A stretch of DNA of 34,398 nucleotides from Sphaerochaeta sp032144095 (lineage in GTDB: Bacteria; Spirochaetota; Spirochaetia; Sphaerochaetales; Sphaerochaetaceae), in NCBI RefSeq assembly GCF_032144095.1, contig NZ_JAVSNJ010000022.1, positions 1 to 34,398 of the forward strand, given 5' to 3'. Position 1 is the first letter of the stretch, and the number at the start of each line of letters is the position of its first letter. The notes under the pieces were generated by a model. It did no database searches and was not told where the DNA came from. It saw only the letters and a list, made by a program, of their open reading frames with translations. A program made the position numbers and the translations under genes. This document shows positions 23,378-31,446 of the stretch, in pieces.

Positions 23378-23995
23378 TTACAGCAATTCCATAGCAATTA
23401 AGTGCCAACGCAAATCTACAGGATCGGCAAAGAGATAGGAATTGATCCCGAGATCGGAAGCGGCCTCGCAGTTTTCCGGATAATCATCAACAAAGAGAAC
23501 CTCCGACGGCTGTACGCCCTCAAAGGAGAGTATCTTCTCAAAGAATGCCCTATCTGGTTTGGCTTCCTTCAGGGTCAGAGAGGCATATACCTCATCGAAC
23601 AGATCATACTGGCCAGCCTTGCGGTGATACAGATAGTGAGCCTCCTCGGTATTTGTAGCACATACCACACGGTAGCCTGCACTTTTCAACTCTTCAATGA
23701 TGGCTACTACATAGGGGTCCAGCTCAGGCCTGAAATACTTGCCCCACAGTGACCCCGTATGGGGAGGTATCGCGATGCCTGTCCTCAGGGAGAATTGCTC
23801 CCATACTTCCTGCTCGTCGATTCGTGCCTTGCTGTGTTCAGCCAGGAGGGATGGAAGCGTGGGGTCGACTGAAGAGAAGGAATAATGACCCACGATTCCA
23901 AAATCCTCGAGAAGCTGCCGTTCCATGGTGGAATCTGTATGTTTTGCAACAACCCCACCCATATCAAACATACAAAGACGAATCGTATTTTCCAT
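23378..23995 (-). CDS. HAD-family hydrolase (phosphatase-like)
   Basis: 205-residue haloacid dehalogenase-like protein. Motif I is CMFDMGGVV (nucleophile Asp, with the DxGGV form seen in YihX-like phosphatases), motif II is VVCATNTEEAH, motif III is EAKPDRAFF with the conserved Lys, and motif IV is VLFVDDYPENC. A helical cap lies between motifs I and II. The substrate is unknown; sugar phosphates are likely for this subgroup. It is upstream of and on the same strand as the GH1 gene, and divergent from asnA with about 97 bp between. Confidence 0.88.
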   Translation of the reverse strand: MENTIRLCMFDMGGVVAKHTDSTMERQLLEDFGIVGHYSFSSVDPTLPSLLAEHSKARIDEQEVWEQFSLRTGIAIPPHTGSLWGKYFRPELDPYVVAIIEELKSAGYRVVCATNTEEAHYLYHRKAGQYDLFDEVYASLTLKEAKPDRAFFEKILSFEGVQPSEVLFVDDYPENCEAASDLGINSYLFADPVDLRWHLIAMELL

Positions 23996-24092
23996 AGGGA
24001 AATCATAGCATAAGCCCTTCGGATACTTCTAGTGCTTTTACACATTTCAAAAATAGGATATTCTCTAAGGAACCAAGGAGTATAACCACCAT

Positions 24093-25127
24093 ATGAGCCC
24101 ATTTTTCCCACCAGAGTACAAGCCTACCATGAGCCAGATTCAGACCGAACGGGCGATCAAGTACATCAAGGATACCTTTGAACGAGAACTCTCTGCCGGA
24201 CTTAAGCTTAGCCGGGTAACCAGCCCCCTCTTTGTCCCCCGAGGTTCAGGTATCAATGACGACCTCAATGGGATCGAGCGTCCTGTCCGCTTTGCGATAG
24301 GGAATCTGGACAATATGGAGATGGAGATCGTCCAGTCACTTGCCAAGTGGAAAAGGCTCGCATTGGCCAATATGGGATTCAAGGTCAACTCCGGCCTCTA
24401 TACCGACATGAATGCAATCAGGCCCGACGACGATATCGATGCGATCCACTCCCTCTATGTCGACCAGTGGGACTGGGAACTGGTCATCGGAAACCATGAC
24501 AGGAATGTGGAATTCCTCAAGAGGATCGTCAAGAAAATCTATTCAGCCCTGAAACGGACAGAATTCCTGGTCAGCGAGATGTTCCCTCACTGCACACCGA
24601 CCTTGCCTGACCATATTACCTTCATCTATTCCGAGGATGCGCAAAAGCTCTACCCTGAGCTGACACCCCAACAGAGGGAGCATGCCCTTGCCGAAAAGTA
24701 TGGTGCAATCTTCCTTATCGGGATAGGGTCCCCTCTCGCCGATGGCATCAGCCAGGGAGGAAGAGCACCTGACTATGATGACTGGTCCACTGCCAGCGAC
24801 GAAGAGCATACTGGCCTCAACGGGGACATCATTGTATGGGATTCCATCCGGCAGGACTCCATCGAGCTCTCGTCCATGGGTATCCGAGTCGATATTGAAA
24901 CCTTGCTCAGGCAGCTGGAGATTCGCAACTGCCCGGAGCGCGCTGAACTTTACTGGCACCAGAGGCTTCTCAAGGGAGAGCTCCCGCAGACCATTGGTGG
25001 AGGTATCGGGCAGAGCCGCCTGTGCATGGTATTGCTCCACAAGGCCCACATCGGGGAGGTCCAGGCATCTGTATGGCCACAGGAAGTGCTGGATGCAGCA
25101 AAGAGACAGAACATCGTTCTTATGTAG
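24093..25127 (+). CDS. asnA: Aspartate-ammonia ligase (asparagine synthetase A)
   Basis: Makes asparagine from aspartate, ATP and ammonia; a class II aminoacyl-tRNA-synthetase-like fold. 344 residues, near the usual 330-345. Family landmarks are VTSPLFVPRGSGINDDLNG, RPVRFAIGNL, MNAIRPDDDIDAIHSLYVDQWDWE, GGRAPDYDDW, GLNGDIIVWD and GGGIGQSRLCM. AAGGAG lies 12 bases before the ATG, slightly far. It is followed, with eight bases between, by the exonuclease gene, whose SD overlaps the asnA stop, so the two are probably cotranscribed. Confidence 0.95.
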   Translation: MSPFFPPEYKPTMSQIQTERAIKYIKDTFERELSAGLKLSRVTSPLFVPRGSGINDDLNGIERPVRFAIGNLDNMEMEIVQSLAKWKRLALANMGFKVNSGLYTDMNAIRPDDDIDAIHSLYVDQWDWELVIGNHDRNVEFLKRIVKKIYSALKRTEFLVSEMFPHCTPTLPDHITFIYSEDAQKLYPELTPQQREHALAEKYGAIFLIGIGSPLADGISQGGRAPDYDDWSTASDEEHTGLNGDIIVWDSIRQDSIELSSMGIRVDIETLLRQLEIRNCPERAELYWHQRLLKGELPQTIGGGIGQSRLCMVLLHKAHIGEVQASVWPQEVLDAAKRQNIVLM

Positions 25128-25135
25128 GAGGTGCA

Positions 25136-25888
25136 ATGAAACTTATCAGTTGGAATGTCAACGGCTTACGTGCCTGTCAGAAAAAGGGCTTTGAGGAGTA
25201 TCTGGACCAAAGCAATGCAGATATCTTCTGTCTGCAGGAAACAAAGCTGCAGCAGGACCAGATAGATCTGGATATTCCTGCCTACCACACCTACTGGAGC
25301 TTTGCCGAAAAGAAGGGCTACTCAGGTACTGCACTCTTCACCAAAGTAAAACCCCTCTCAGTCGAGACAGGCATTGGCCATCCTCTCGACAGTGAAGGCA
25401 GGGTGGTCACCGCTGAGTTTGAGGATTTCTTTGTCGTGTGTTGCTACACCCCCAACAGCCAGGATGGGCTTGCACGCCTATCTGTCAGGTTGGACTGGGA
25501 TGAAGCCTTCAGGGCCTATGTATCAGAGCTCAACGAGATCAAGGGTGTACTGATCTGTGGGGACCTCAACGTAGCCCACAAGAGCATAGACCTGAAGAAC
25601 CCCAAGGCAAACGAGAAGAACGCCGGCTACTCCATAGAGGAGCGGGAGAGCTTCTCCCGTCTGCTTGAGGCTGGCTTCACGGACTCCTTCAGGCACCTGT
25701 ATCCACAGCGGACCGAAACCTATTCCTGGTGGTCCTACCGTTTCAACGCAAGGGCAAACAACGCAGGGTGGCGTATCGATTACTGGCTACTGAGCGACCA
25801 TCTCAAGGATAGGATCGAGGAAAGCTCAATCGATGCAGAGATCCTGGGAAGCGACCATGCCCCTGTCGTCCTCACCCTTAGCGACTGA
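25136..25888 (+). CDS. xth: Exodeoxyribonuclease III (AP endonuclease)
   Basis: DNA-repair nuclease of the ExoIII/APE1 family, 250 residues. Metal and catalytic residues are visible: Asn7 in WNVNG, Glu35 in LQETK, the GDLNVAH motif with Asp and Asn, GWRIDYWL, and the final SDHAPV with Asp-His. It nicks DNA at abasic sites. AGGAGG at 25126-25131 decides the start at 25136; the frame is open upstream into asnA, which is only read-through of the overlapping gene. It ends before a bidirectional terminator. Confidence 0.95.
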   Translation: MKLISWNVNGLRACQKKGFEEYLDQSNADIFCLQETKLQQDQIDLDIPAYHTYWSFAEKKGYSGTALFTKVKPLSVETGIGHPLDSEGRVVTAEFEDFFVVCCYTPNSQDGLARLSVRLDWDEAFRAYVSELNEIKGVLICGDLNVAHKSIDLKNPKANEKNAGYSIEERESFSRLLEAGFTDSFRHLYPQRTETYSWWSYRFNARANNAGWRIDYWLLSDHLKDRIEESSIDAEILGSDHAPVVLTLSD

Positions 25889-25913
25889 TCGGTATTTCCA
25901 GCCCACCAGTAAC

Positions 25914-25949
25914 GAAAAAGCCTGAGGTCACACTGACTTCAGGCTTTTT
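25914..25949. terminator. Bidirectional terminator between xth and typA
   Basis: GCCTGAGGTCA and TGACTTCAGGC pair (one G-T) around CAC, with AAAAA before and TTTTT after, so it can stop transcription from both converging genes. Confidence 0.92.
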
Positions 25950-25995
25950 CTTGTGTAGTCTTCCCAAACAGCACGCGTTGAGGATCCCCTAAGGG

Positions 25996-27834
25996 CTATT
26001 TGAGCAGATAGTGAGGAATCTCACCTCTATTCTCAAACACTTTCCTCATCTGGGTATCGTGGATCTTCTTGCACATCCTTACTGAGAGCGGAGTGACCTC
26101 CACCAGCTCATCATCCTTGATGAACTGGATGGCCTGCTCCAGGGAGAGCTTGGAGATCGGAACAAGAATTATAGCCTCATCATGACCTGAAGCCCTCATG
26201 TTTGACATCTTCTTGGTCCTGGTTGGATTGAGGGTAAGGTCAAGGTCCCTATTCCTTTCCCCAACGATCTGACCTTCATAGACAGGGTCCCCAGGAAGAA
26301 TGAAGAGTCTGCCCCTATCCTCCAGCTGCCACAGGGCATAGGCAACAGCCACACCTGCACGGTCGCTGATGAGAGATCCGCTGAAGCGATCCGGGAAATC
26401 ACCCTTGTAAGGCTCGTAGCCTTTCATGAAGGTGTTCATGATCCCCAACCCTCGGGTATCGGTCAGAAACTCATCATGGTAGCCGATGAGACCACGTGCA
26501 GGAATCTCAAACTTCATCTTGACCCGTCCGGTCCCTGTGTAGGTAATGTCACTCATCAGGGCCTTTCGCCTGGCAAGCTTGTCCATGACCTGGCCGCTGT
26601 ACTCTTCAGGGCAGTCTACAGAGAGGTATTCGATGGGCTCGGTCTTCCTGCCTTGTTCGTCAACCTTGAAGATGGTGCGTGGACGGCCGACACAGAGTTC
26701 AAACCCCTCACGGCGCATCTGTTCCACGATGATTGCCATCTGGAACTCGCCCCTTCCCTTTACGGTAAAGCTATCATCAGGGTTCTTCTCAACCCTAATG
26801 GAGACGTTGCGAAGGGACTCCTTCTGCAGCCTCTCCCAAATCTTTGCTGAGGCAATGACCGAACCTTCCTTGCCGGAAAGCGGGCTGATGTTCTTGGAAA
26901 AGTACATTGCAACAGTCGGTTCGTCGATGCTGATCCTAGGCAGGGCCTTGGGGTGGGAGTTGTTACAGATCGTATCACCAATGGAGACATCCTCTACCCC
27001 AGCGAGGACTATGATATCCCCACTTGCAACATCGGTAGCATCATGGAAAGTCGGGCCATCATACGCCTGGAGCTTGGTAACCCTCAGGCTGCGCAGTACT
27101 CCACCTTCCTTGACACAGACCAGGGAATCATACATGCTCGCCCTTCCGTTTATGATCTTGCCGATGGCAAGACGACCAAGGAAATCGCTGTATGAGAGAT
27201 CGCTTACCAACATCTGGAAAGGTTCCTCGTCATCATAGGTAGGGGCTGGTATGTAGTCGATGAGGCAGTCCATGAGCTGGTGCAGGTTGGCATCCAGGTT
27301 TTGGGGATTCATGCCACACTGCCCATTCTTTCCAATGGCGTAGAATACCGGCACTTCAAGCATCTTTTCATCGTTGCTCAGTTCAAGCAGCAGGTCATAG
27401 ACCTCATTGAGAACCTCTTCGCTCCGGGCATCCTGGCGGTCAACCTTATTGATGAGGATAATCGGTGTACGATTCAGCTTCAGGGCTTTTTCCAGGACAA
27501 ATCGGGTCTGGGGAAGTGGTCCTTCTGCAGCATCGACAAGCAAGACAACGCCATCGACCATGGAGAGACCTCGCTCGACCTCACCACCAAAGTCAGCGTG
27601 TCCAGGGGTGTCGATGATGTTGATTTTTACCCCTTTCCAGTTGATGGCACAGTTTTTGGCGCTGATGGTAATTCCACGTTCTCTTTCGATGGTACCGCTA
27701 TCCATAATTCGGTCTTGGTTGTCTCGGGAAACCAATCCGCTCTGCTTGAACAAGGCATCTACCAAGGTAGTCTTGCCATGGTCGACGTGAGCGATGATGG
27801 CTATGTTCCTAATATGCTTATTTTGTTTAATCAT
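25996..27834 (-). CDS. typA: Ribosome-associated GTPase TypA/BipA
   Basis: Translational GTPase of the EF-G-like class, 612 residues, the normal length. G1 is AHVDHGKTT (15-23), the switch region is MDSGTIERERGITI, G3 is DTPGHADF, and G4 is NKVDR. The C-terminal half carries the TypA-specific region (GRVKMKFEIPARGLIGYHDEFLTDTRG). It acts on the ribosome under stress and in assembly. The start at 27834 (MIKQNKHIRN) is supported by AAGGA about eight bases upstream; a longer frame to 27873 lacks such support. It follows the MFS gene by 45 bp on the same strand. Confidence 0.96.
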   Translation of the reverse strand: MIKQNKHIRNIAIIAHVDHGKTTLVDALFKQSGLVSRDNQDRIMDSGTIERERGITISAKNCAINWKGVKINIIDTPGHADFGGEVERGLSMVDGVVLLVDAAEGPLPQTRFVLEKALKLNRTPIILINKVDRQDARSEEVLNEVYDLLLELSNDEKMLEVPVFYAIGKNGQCGMNPQNLDANLHQLMDCLIDYIPAPTYDDEEPFQMLVSDLSYSDFLGRLAIGKIINGRASMYDSLVCVKEGGVLRSLRVTKLQAYDGPTFHDATDVASGDIIVLAGVEDVSIGDTICNNSHPKALPRISIDEPTVAMYFSKNISPLSGKEGSVIASAKIWERLQKESLRNVSIRVEKNPDDSFTVKGRGEFQMAIIVEQMRREGFELCVGRPRTIFKVDEQGRKTEPIEYLSVDCPEEYSGQVMDKLARRKALMSDITYTGTGRVKMKFEIPARGLIGYHDEFLTDTRGLGIMNTFMKGYEPYKGDFPDRFSGSLISDRAGVAVAYALWQLEDRGRLFILPGDPVYEGQIVGERNRDLDLTLNPTRTKKMSNMRASGHDEAIILVPISKLSLEQAIQFIKDDELVEVTPLSVRMCKKIHDTQMRKVFENRGEIPHYLLK

Positions 27835-27879
27835 CAATAATTCCTTAGACAACAGTGTATCATAAAACCCCAATTGTAT

Positions 27880-29076
27880 TTAATAGGTCTGGACATTCTT
27901 CAGCCTTTTCTTTCCAACAAAAAATTTGATGAGAATCAGGGTAAACATGCAGACCAAAGCGAAGCTTATCGTGGCAAGCCCCCCTACTATTCCAGAACCC
28001 TGTGCCACAGCACCCACCACGATCGGCATGATGATGGCCCCAAGGGTTGCGGTTGCAATGCAAGTACCCATTGCAACAGTAGATGCATTGAATTTGGGAT
28101 TCATGGTAGAGAGTACCGTTGGGTAGGTCCCGCTCATGGCAAGACCAAAGCCAAAGATGCTGGCATAGATGAGGATATAGTTCGTTGCGCTGATCATCAG
28201 CAGGAAGAATACCACCTGGAAGAATCCAAGCAACACCAGAAGCAGGTTCCTGTTCATCTTGGTCGAGATGGAGGCACACAAGAGTCTTCCGATGAGGATG
28301 AAGACCCAGAGGGCTGAACTGGTCGTCTGGGCAAGGGAGGGGCTGAGGATACCGGAATCAGTGAAATAGGTAACCAGCCAACCGATGATGGATGCCTCGC
28401 TACAGAGATAGAAGAACAGGATCGAGGTATTGAGCCAGAAGCTCTTGCTCTTCATGAAACCGGTACCGGCATCCTTCTTCTTCTCCATGCTCTTTCCCGA
28501 CAGGGATGATCGGGCAAAGAAAAACAGGACAAGCACTTCCAGGACCACTACTGTCCATGCGCTGATCCTCCAGTAGACCCCAAAGACGGCAGTGGACAGG
28601 ATCGCCAAAAATGGTGCAAGGAAAGCACCGACGGCAAACGATGCATGCAAAAGATTCAGCGACGCAGTCTTGTTCTCAGCTACCTCACTCATCACCACAT
28701 TGCAAATATTGCTTGTGGTCCCCCGCCCTACACCGGTAAGGAGGAAGGCAAGCAGAAGAAACAGGGGGTTTGCAGTCAGTGTCATGAGCAAGAACCCCAG
28801 GACCATCCCTAATGAGAGGGTGATGGTGCTCTTCTTTCTGCCTATCAGGTAGGGAAGGAAACCCGAGATTAGCAGTGCACAGAAATTTCCGATCTGATGG
28901 GCTGAGATGATGGCCCCACTGAGTACATAACTCATGTTGTACTCAGCCTTCATGAAGGGAAGGATGGCACCTATGAGGGTGCTCATGAGACCGCTGGTGA
29001 AGAAGGCGAAATATACGGTATACATCAAGGGAGCATCGTCCTTCTTGACACGAAGGACCTTAGCGATTGATGGCAT
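27880..29076 (-). CDS. Major facilitator superfamily transporter
   Basis: 398 residues with about 12 membrane helices. The MFS inter-helix 2-3 signature is seen as GFLPYLIGRKKS. The N-terminal VYFAFFTSGLMSTLIGAILPFM and the glycine-rich GFGLAMSGTYPTVLS resemble FucP/YbjJ-type sugar or drug carriers. The substrate is unknown. AGGAG eight bases before the ATG. It sits between the arsenic-type operon and typA, parted from the former by a hairpin; no arsenic link can be claimed. Confidence 0.88.
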   Translation of the reverse strand: MPSIAKVLRVKKDDAPLMYTVYFAFFTSGLMSTLIGAILPFMKAEYNMSYVLSGAIISAHQIGNFCALLISGFLPYLIGRKKSTITLSLGMVLGFLLMTLTANPLFLLLAFLLTGVGRGTTSNICNVVMSEVAENKTASLNLLHASFAVGAFLAPFLAILSTAVFGVYWRISAWTVVVLEVLVLFFFARSSLSGKSMEKKKDAGTGFMKSKSFWLNTSILFFYLCSEASIIGWLVTYFTDSGILSPSLAQTTSSALWVFILIGRLLCASISTKMNRNLLLVLLGFFQVVFFLLMISATNYILIYASIFGFGLAMSGTYPTVLSTMNPKFNASTVAMGTCIATATLGAIIMPIVVGAVAQGSGIVGGLATISFALVCMFTLILIKFFVGKKRLKNVQTY

Positions 29077-29113
29077 GAGGGAACTCCTGAAAGATTATGA
29101 TAAAGACAGGCAA

Positions 29114-29137
29114 GGGTAGGGACGAAAGTCCCTACCC
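29114..29137 (-). terminator. Perfect hairpin between arsC and the MFS gene
   Basis: GGGTAGGGAC and GTCCCTACCC form a ten-pair stem with a four-base loop. The bases after it on the minus strand (TTGCCTGTCTTT) are only moderately T-rich, so it may be a weak terminator or an mRNA-processing or stability element. Confidence 0.55.
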
Positions 29138-29183
29138 CTATGTAATACAATTATTTGCGAAGAATGTCCACTAGGGGTAATCT

Positions 29184-29600
29184 TTACAGGAGCCTGCCGT
29201 TCACGATACGGAGTGCCAAATCTTCCAGTTTCTCCTCGATGGTTCGTATGACTGCCAGAAAGTGTGCATCATCCTGGCCTGTAGGATCATCTAGCCCCCA
29301 GTCCTCCCGATGGCTGCATGCCAAAGTTGGACAATCGACGGCGCAACCCATCGTCACCACGATGTCAACCGGTGGCAGGGCCCCAATGAGCTTTGGATAC
29401 TGGCTCTCTTCCATATCGAGGCAATAGAGTTCCCGCACAAGCCTGACCGCATCGCCGTTGATAGCTTTTTTCAGGCTGGTGCCTGCAGAGTAGGAGGCAA
29501 AGACATCCTTGTGATGGAGCTTTCCCAAGGCCTCTGCTATCTGGCTTCTGCAGGAGTTGTGCACACAGATGAAGGCAACCTTTGGCCTGGGCCCCTTCAT
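29184..29600 (-). CDS. arsC: Thioredoxin-type arsenate reductase
   Basis: 138 residues of the low-molecular-weight phosphatase fold. The P-loop is CVHNSCRS (Cys12 nucleophile, Arg18). The relay cysteines are in MGCAVDCPTLAC (Cys86, Cys90, Cys95), and DWGLDDPTG holds the acidic loop. It reduces arsenate to arsenite with electrons from thioredoxin; the thioredoxin-like protein encoded just upstream could be a donor. The start overlaps the preceding stop by 4 bp. It is the last gene of the operon. Confidence 0.92.
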   Translation of the reverse strand: MKGPRPKVAFICVHNSCRSQIAEALGKLHHKDVFASYSAGTSLKKAINGDAVRLVRELYCLDMEESQYPKLIGALPPVDIVVTMGCAVDCPTLACSHREDWGLDDPTGQDDAHFLAVIRTIEEKLEDLALRIVNGRLL

Positions 29601-29911
29601 GCCAGTCCCCTTGCCTTCTTGAGCAAGACCACAACCTCATCCTTTGAGAGAACCTTTCCAGATGAAACGACAACTTCATCTACCACAAGGGCTGGGGTAG
29701 TCATCACACCGTAGCCGGCTATCTTGACGAAATCAGTCACATGCTCGATGGAGCCATCCATGGAGAGTTCTGCCAAAGCCTGTTTCGTATTTGCCTCAAG
29801 CTGGTTGCAGCTTGCACAGCCAGATCCCAGCACTTTTACCGCAGACGGACTCTCCTTGCCCTGAACTTCTTCACCCTTTTTTTGTTTCTTACCCAATCCA
29901 AACAGTGCCAT
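29597..29911 (-). CDS. Small thioredoxin-like redox-active disulfide protein
   Basis: 104 residues. A lysine-rich N-terminus (about 1-22) is followed by a thioredoxin-like fold of the redox-active disulfide protein 2 type, with CASC (Cys32, Cys35) and the cis-proline loop at VMTTPALVVD. Members are often found beside DUF318 permeases, as here. It may donate electrons to ArsC or handle a metalloid. It overlaps arsC by 4 bp and lies about 20 bp after the permease gene. Confidence 0.85.
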   Translation of the reverse strand: MALFGLGKKQKKGEEVQGKESPSAVKVLGSGCASCNQLEANTKQALAELSMDGSIEHVTDFVKIAGYGVMTTPALVVDEVVVSSGKVLSKDEVVVLLKKARGLA

Positions 29912-29931
29912 AGTGCTTTCTCCTCCATTTC

Positions 29932-30936
29932 TCAGACAAACAGATACCCAAATGCATTGAACAGGTACCCAATGAGTACGATCCCTACCACAACTATCAA
30001 AAAGAACACGCCAAGCAGCTTAGGCTTCACCGCCTTGCGCAGCATCACCAGAGACGGAAGGGAGAGTGCCGTTACCCCCATCATGAAGGAGAGGATCGTC
30101 CCTACCCCCACCCCTTTCGCCCAGAGGGCCTCTGCTATGGGGATGGTGCCGAAGATATCCGCATACATGGGGATACCGACAACAGTCGCCAGCAACACCG
30201 AGAAGGGGTTATGCTTGCCCAGGACAAACAGTATTGCAGACGAGGGGATCCAGTTGTGGATGGCAGCTCCTATACCGACACCTGCAATGACATACCAGAA
30301 TACTTTCTTCACGGTAAACTGAACCTGGCTCCAGGCATAGGCTATCCTATCCTGCCGCGTCAGATGCTCATCCTCTCCATCAACAGGCTTGATGCTGAGG
30401 ATGAAGGGTTCCACCTGACCTTCCAGATGCATCCTCTCGATGAGGCTTCCCCCAAGGACAGCAAGGACCAACCCCACCAACACATAGGCAACGGCGATCT
30501 TCCCCCCAAAGATGCTTGTAAGCAGAACCAAGGACCCTAGGTCAACCAGGGGGGAGGAGATGAGGAACGAGAAGGAGACCCCCAGGGGAAGCCCTGCACT
30601 GGTAAAGCCGATGAACAGCGGGATGGACGAACACGAGCAGAAGGGAGTGACGGTCCCAAGCAGGGCCGAAAGGATATTTGCCTTGATGCCAGTATACCTA
30701 CCGAGGATCTTCTTGGTCCGTTGGGGAGGAAAGTAGCTCTGGATATAGGAAATGATGAAAATAAGGAACGAGAGCAAGGCAAATATCTTGATGGTGTCAT
30801 AAAGGAAGAACTGGAGGCTCGCCCCAACCCTTGCTTCGGTGTCCATCCCCAGGGAAGTCAGCAAGGAGCCCATGAGGGCATTCAGCCAATGCATCGACAG
30901 CATCTGGTTCTGAAAGAAATCCCAGACTACAGACAT
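29932..30936 (-). CDS. ArsP/DUF318-type permease
   Basis: 334 residues with about eight membrane helices. The family hallmark is TPFCSCSSIPLFIGF with a conserved cysteine cluster, then SSPLVDLGSLVLL, and late PMYADIFGTIPIAEAL. Some members (ArsP) export trivalent organoarsenicals such as methylarsenite and roxarsone(III); others have unknown cargo. The cluster with ArsR and ArsC supports an arsenic role; no ArsB or Acr3 is present. AAGGGGG seven bases before ATG 30936 decides the start over a TTG two codons upstream; it overlaps the arsR end by 10 bp. Confidence 0.88.
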   Translation of the reverse strand: MSVVWDFFQNQMLSMHWLNALMGSLLTSLGMDTEARVGASLQFFLYDTIKIFALLSFLIFIISYIQSYFPPQRTKKILGRYTGIKANILSALLGTVTPFCSCSSIPLFIGFTSAGLPLGVSFSFLISSPLVDLGSLVLLTSIFGGKIAVAYVLVGLVLAVLGGSLIERMHLEGQVEPFILSIKPVDGEDEHLTRQDRIAYAWSQVQFTVKKVFWYVIAGVGIGAAIHNWIPSSAILFVLGKHNPFSVLLATVVGIPMYADIFGTIPIAEALWAKGVGVGTILSFMMGVTALSLPSLVMLRKAVKPKLLGVFFLIVVVGIVLIGYLFNAFGYLFV

Positions 30937-31226
30937 ACGCAAACCCCCTTATCCTTCGTGCAGGAGAGGGTATGCACAAACTCCTTGAACTGCTGGAGGG
31001 TCGGGCAGTTAATGGAGTAATAGGACCATTTTCCATCCTTGCGTACCTCCACAAGCCTGGCTTCGGTCAGGGTTTTCATGTGGTGGGAGAGCGTAGGCTG
31101 TGTTATGGAAAAGCGTTTGAGCAGTTCGCAGGCACACTGCTCCCCCCCTGTAAGCAGGGTGACTATCTCCAGGCGGTTACGATCGCCAAGGGCCTTACAA
31201 ATCTGTACATACTGGTCAATGTCCAT
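30927..31226 (-). CDS. arsR: ArsR-family metalloregulatory repressor
   Basis: 99-residue winged-helix repressor. The recognition region is ITQPTLSHHMKTL (about 41-53). The CxC pair in EQCACELL (Cys31, Cys33) matches the As(III) site ELCVCDL of the classic ArsR. Extra cysteines lie at 74, 89, 96 and 98, the last two in a terminal CVC, which could form or widen a metal site. The start is ATG 31226, with GAGAGG five bases upstream; a GTG two codons earlier was not used. It heads the operon with the permease, thioredoxin-like and ArsC genes and probably represses its own promoter through the dyad upstream. Confidence 0.92.
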   Translation of the reverse strand: MDIDQYVQICKALGDRNRLEIVTLLTGGEQCACELLKRFSITQPTLSHHMKTLTEARLVEVRKDGKWSYYSINCPTLQQFKEFVHTLSCTKDKGVCVCL

Positions 31227-31246
31227 GGACACCTCTCATATTGATT

Positions 31247-31287
31247 TCTATCTATGTATATTACCAACACAGATAGATCCCTGTCAA
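31247..31287 (-). promoter_or_regulatory. Promoter and operator-like dyad of the ars-type operon
   Basis: On the minus strand TTGACA (31287-31282), 18 bp, TAATAT (31263-31258). A 10-bp inverted repeat, TCTATCTATG (31247-31256) and CACAGATAGA (31268-31277), with one mismatch, straddles the -10. ArsR binding there would block polymerase. Confidence 0.6.
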
Positions 31288-31381
31288 TATATTCAGAGAA
31301 ATGAGTCCTTTTTTTCGCCTTCCCTACACCGGTATGCCCCACCCCATAGCATCGGTAGACAAAAAAATCCTTCTGGAAGGG

Positions 31382-31422
31382 AAAAACAGAACAGGGCCGA
31401 AAGCACTTGTGCCTTCGGCCCC
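31382..31422 (-). terminator. Terminator of the alcohol dehydrogenase gene
   Basis: On the minus strand a stem of about 12 pairs (GGGCCGAA-GCAC type) is followed by a T-rich tail ending TGTTTTT. It lies about 25 bp after the dehydrogenase stop. Confidence 0.85.
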
Positions 31423-31446
31423 CATTATACTCAGATGCTACAGTTT

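Noticed and set aside
25022..25135. Longer exonuclease III start
   Set aside because: It lies inside asnA in another frame; AGGAGG right before ATG 25136 and the typical MKLISWNVNG opening settle the start.
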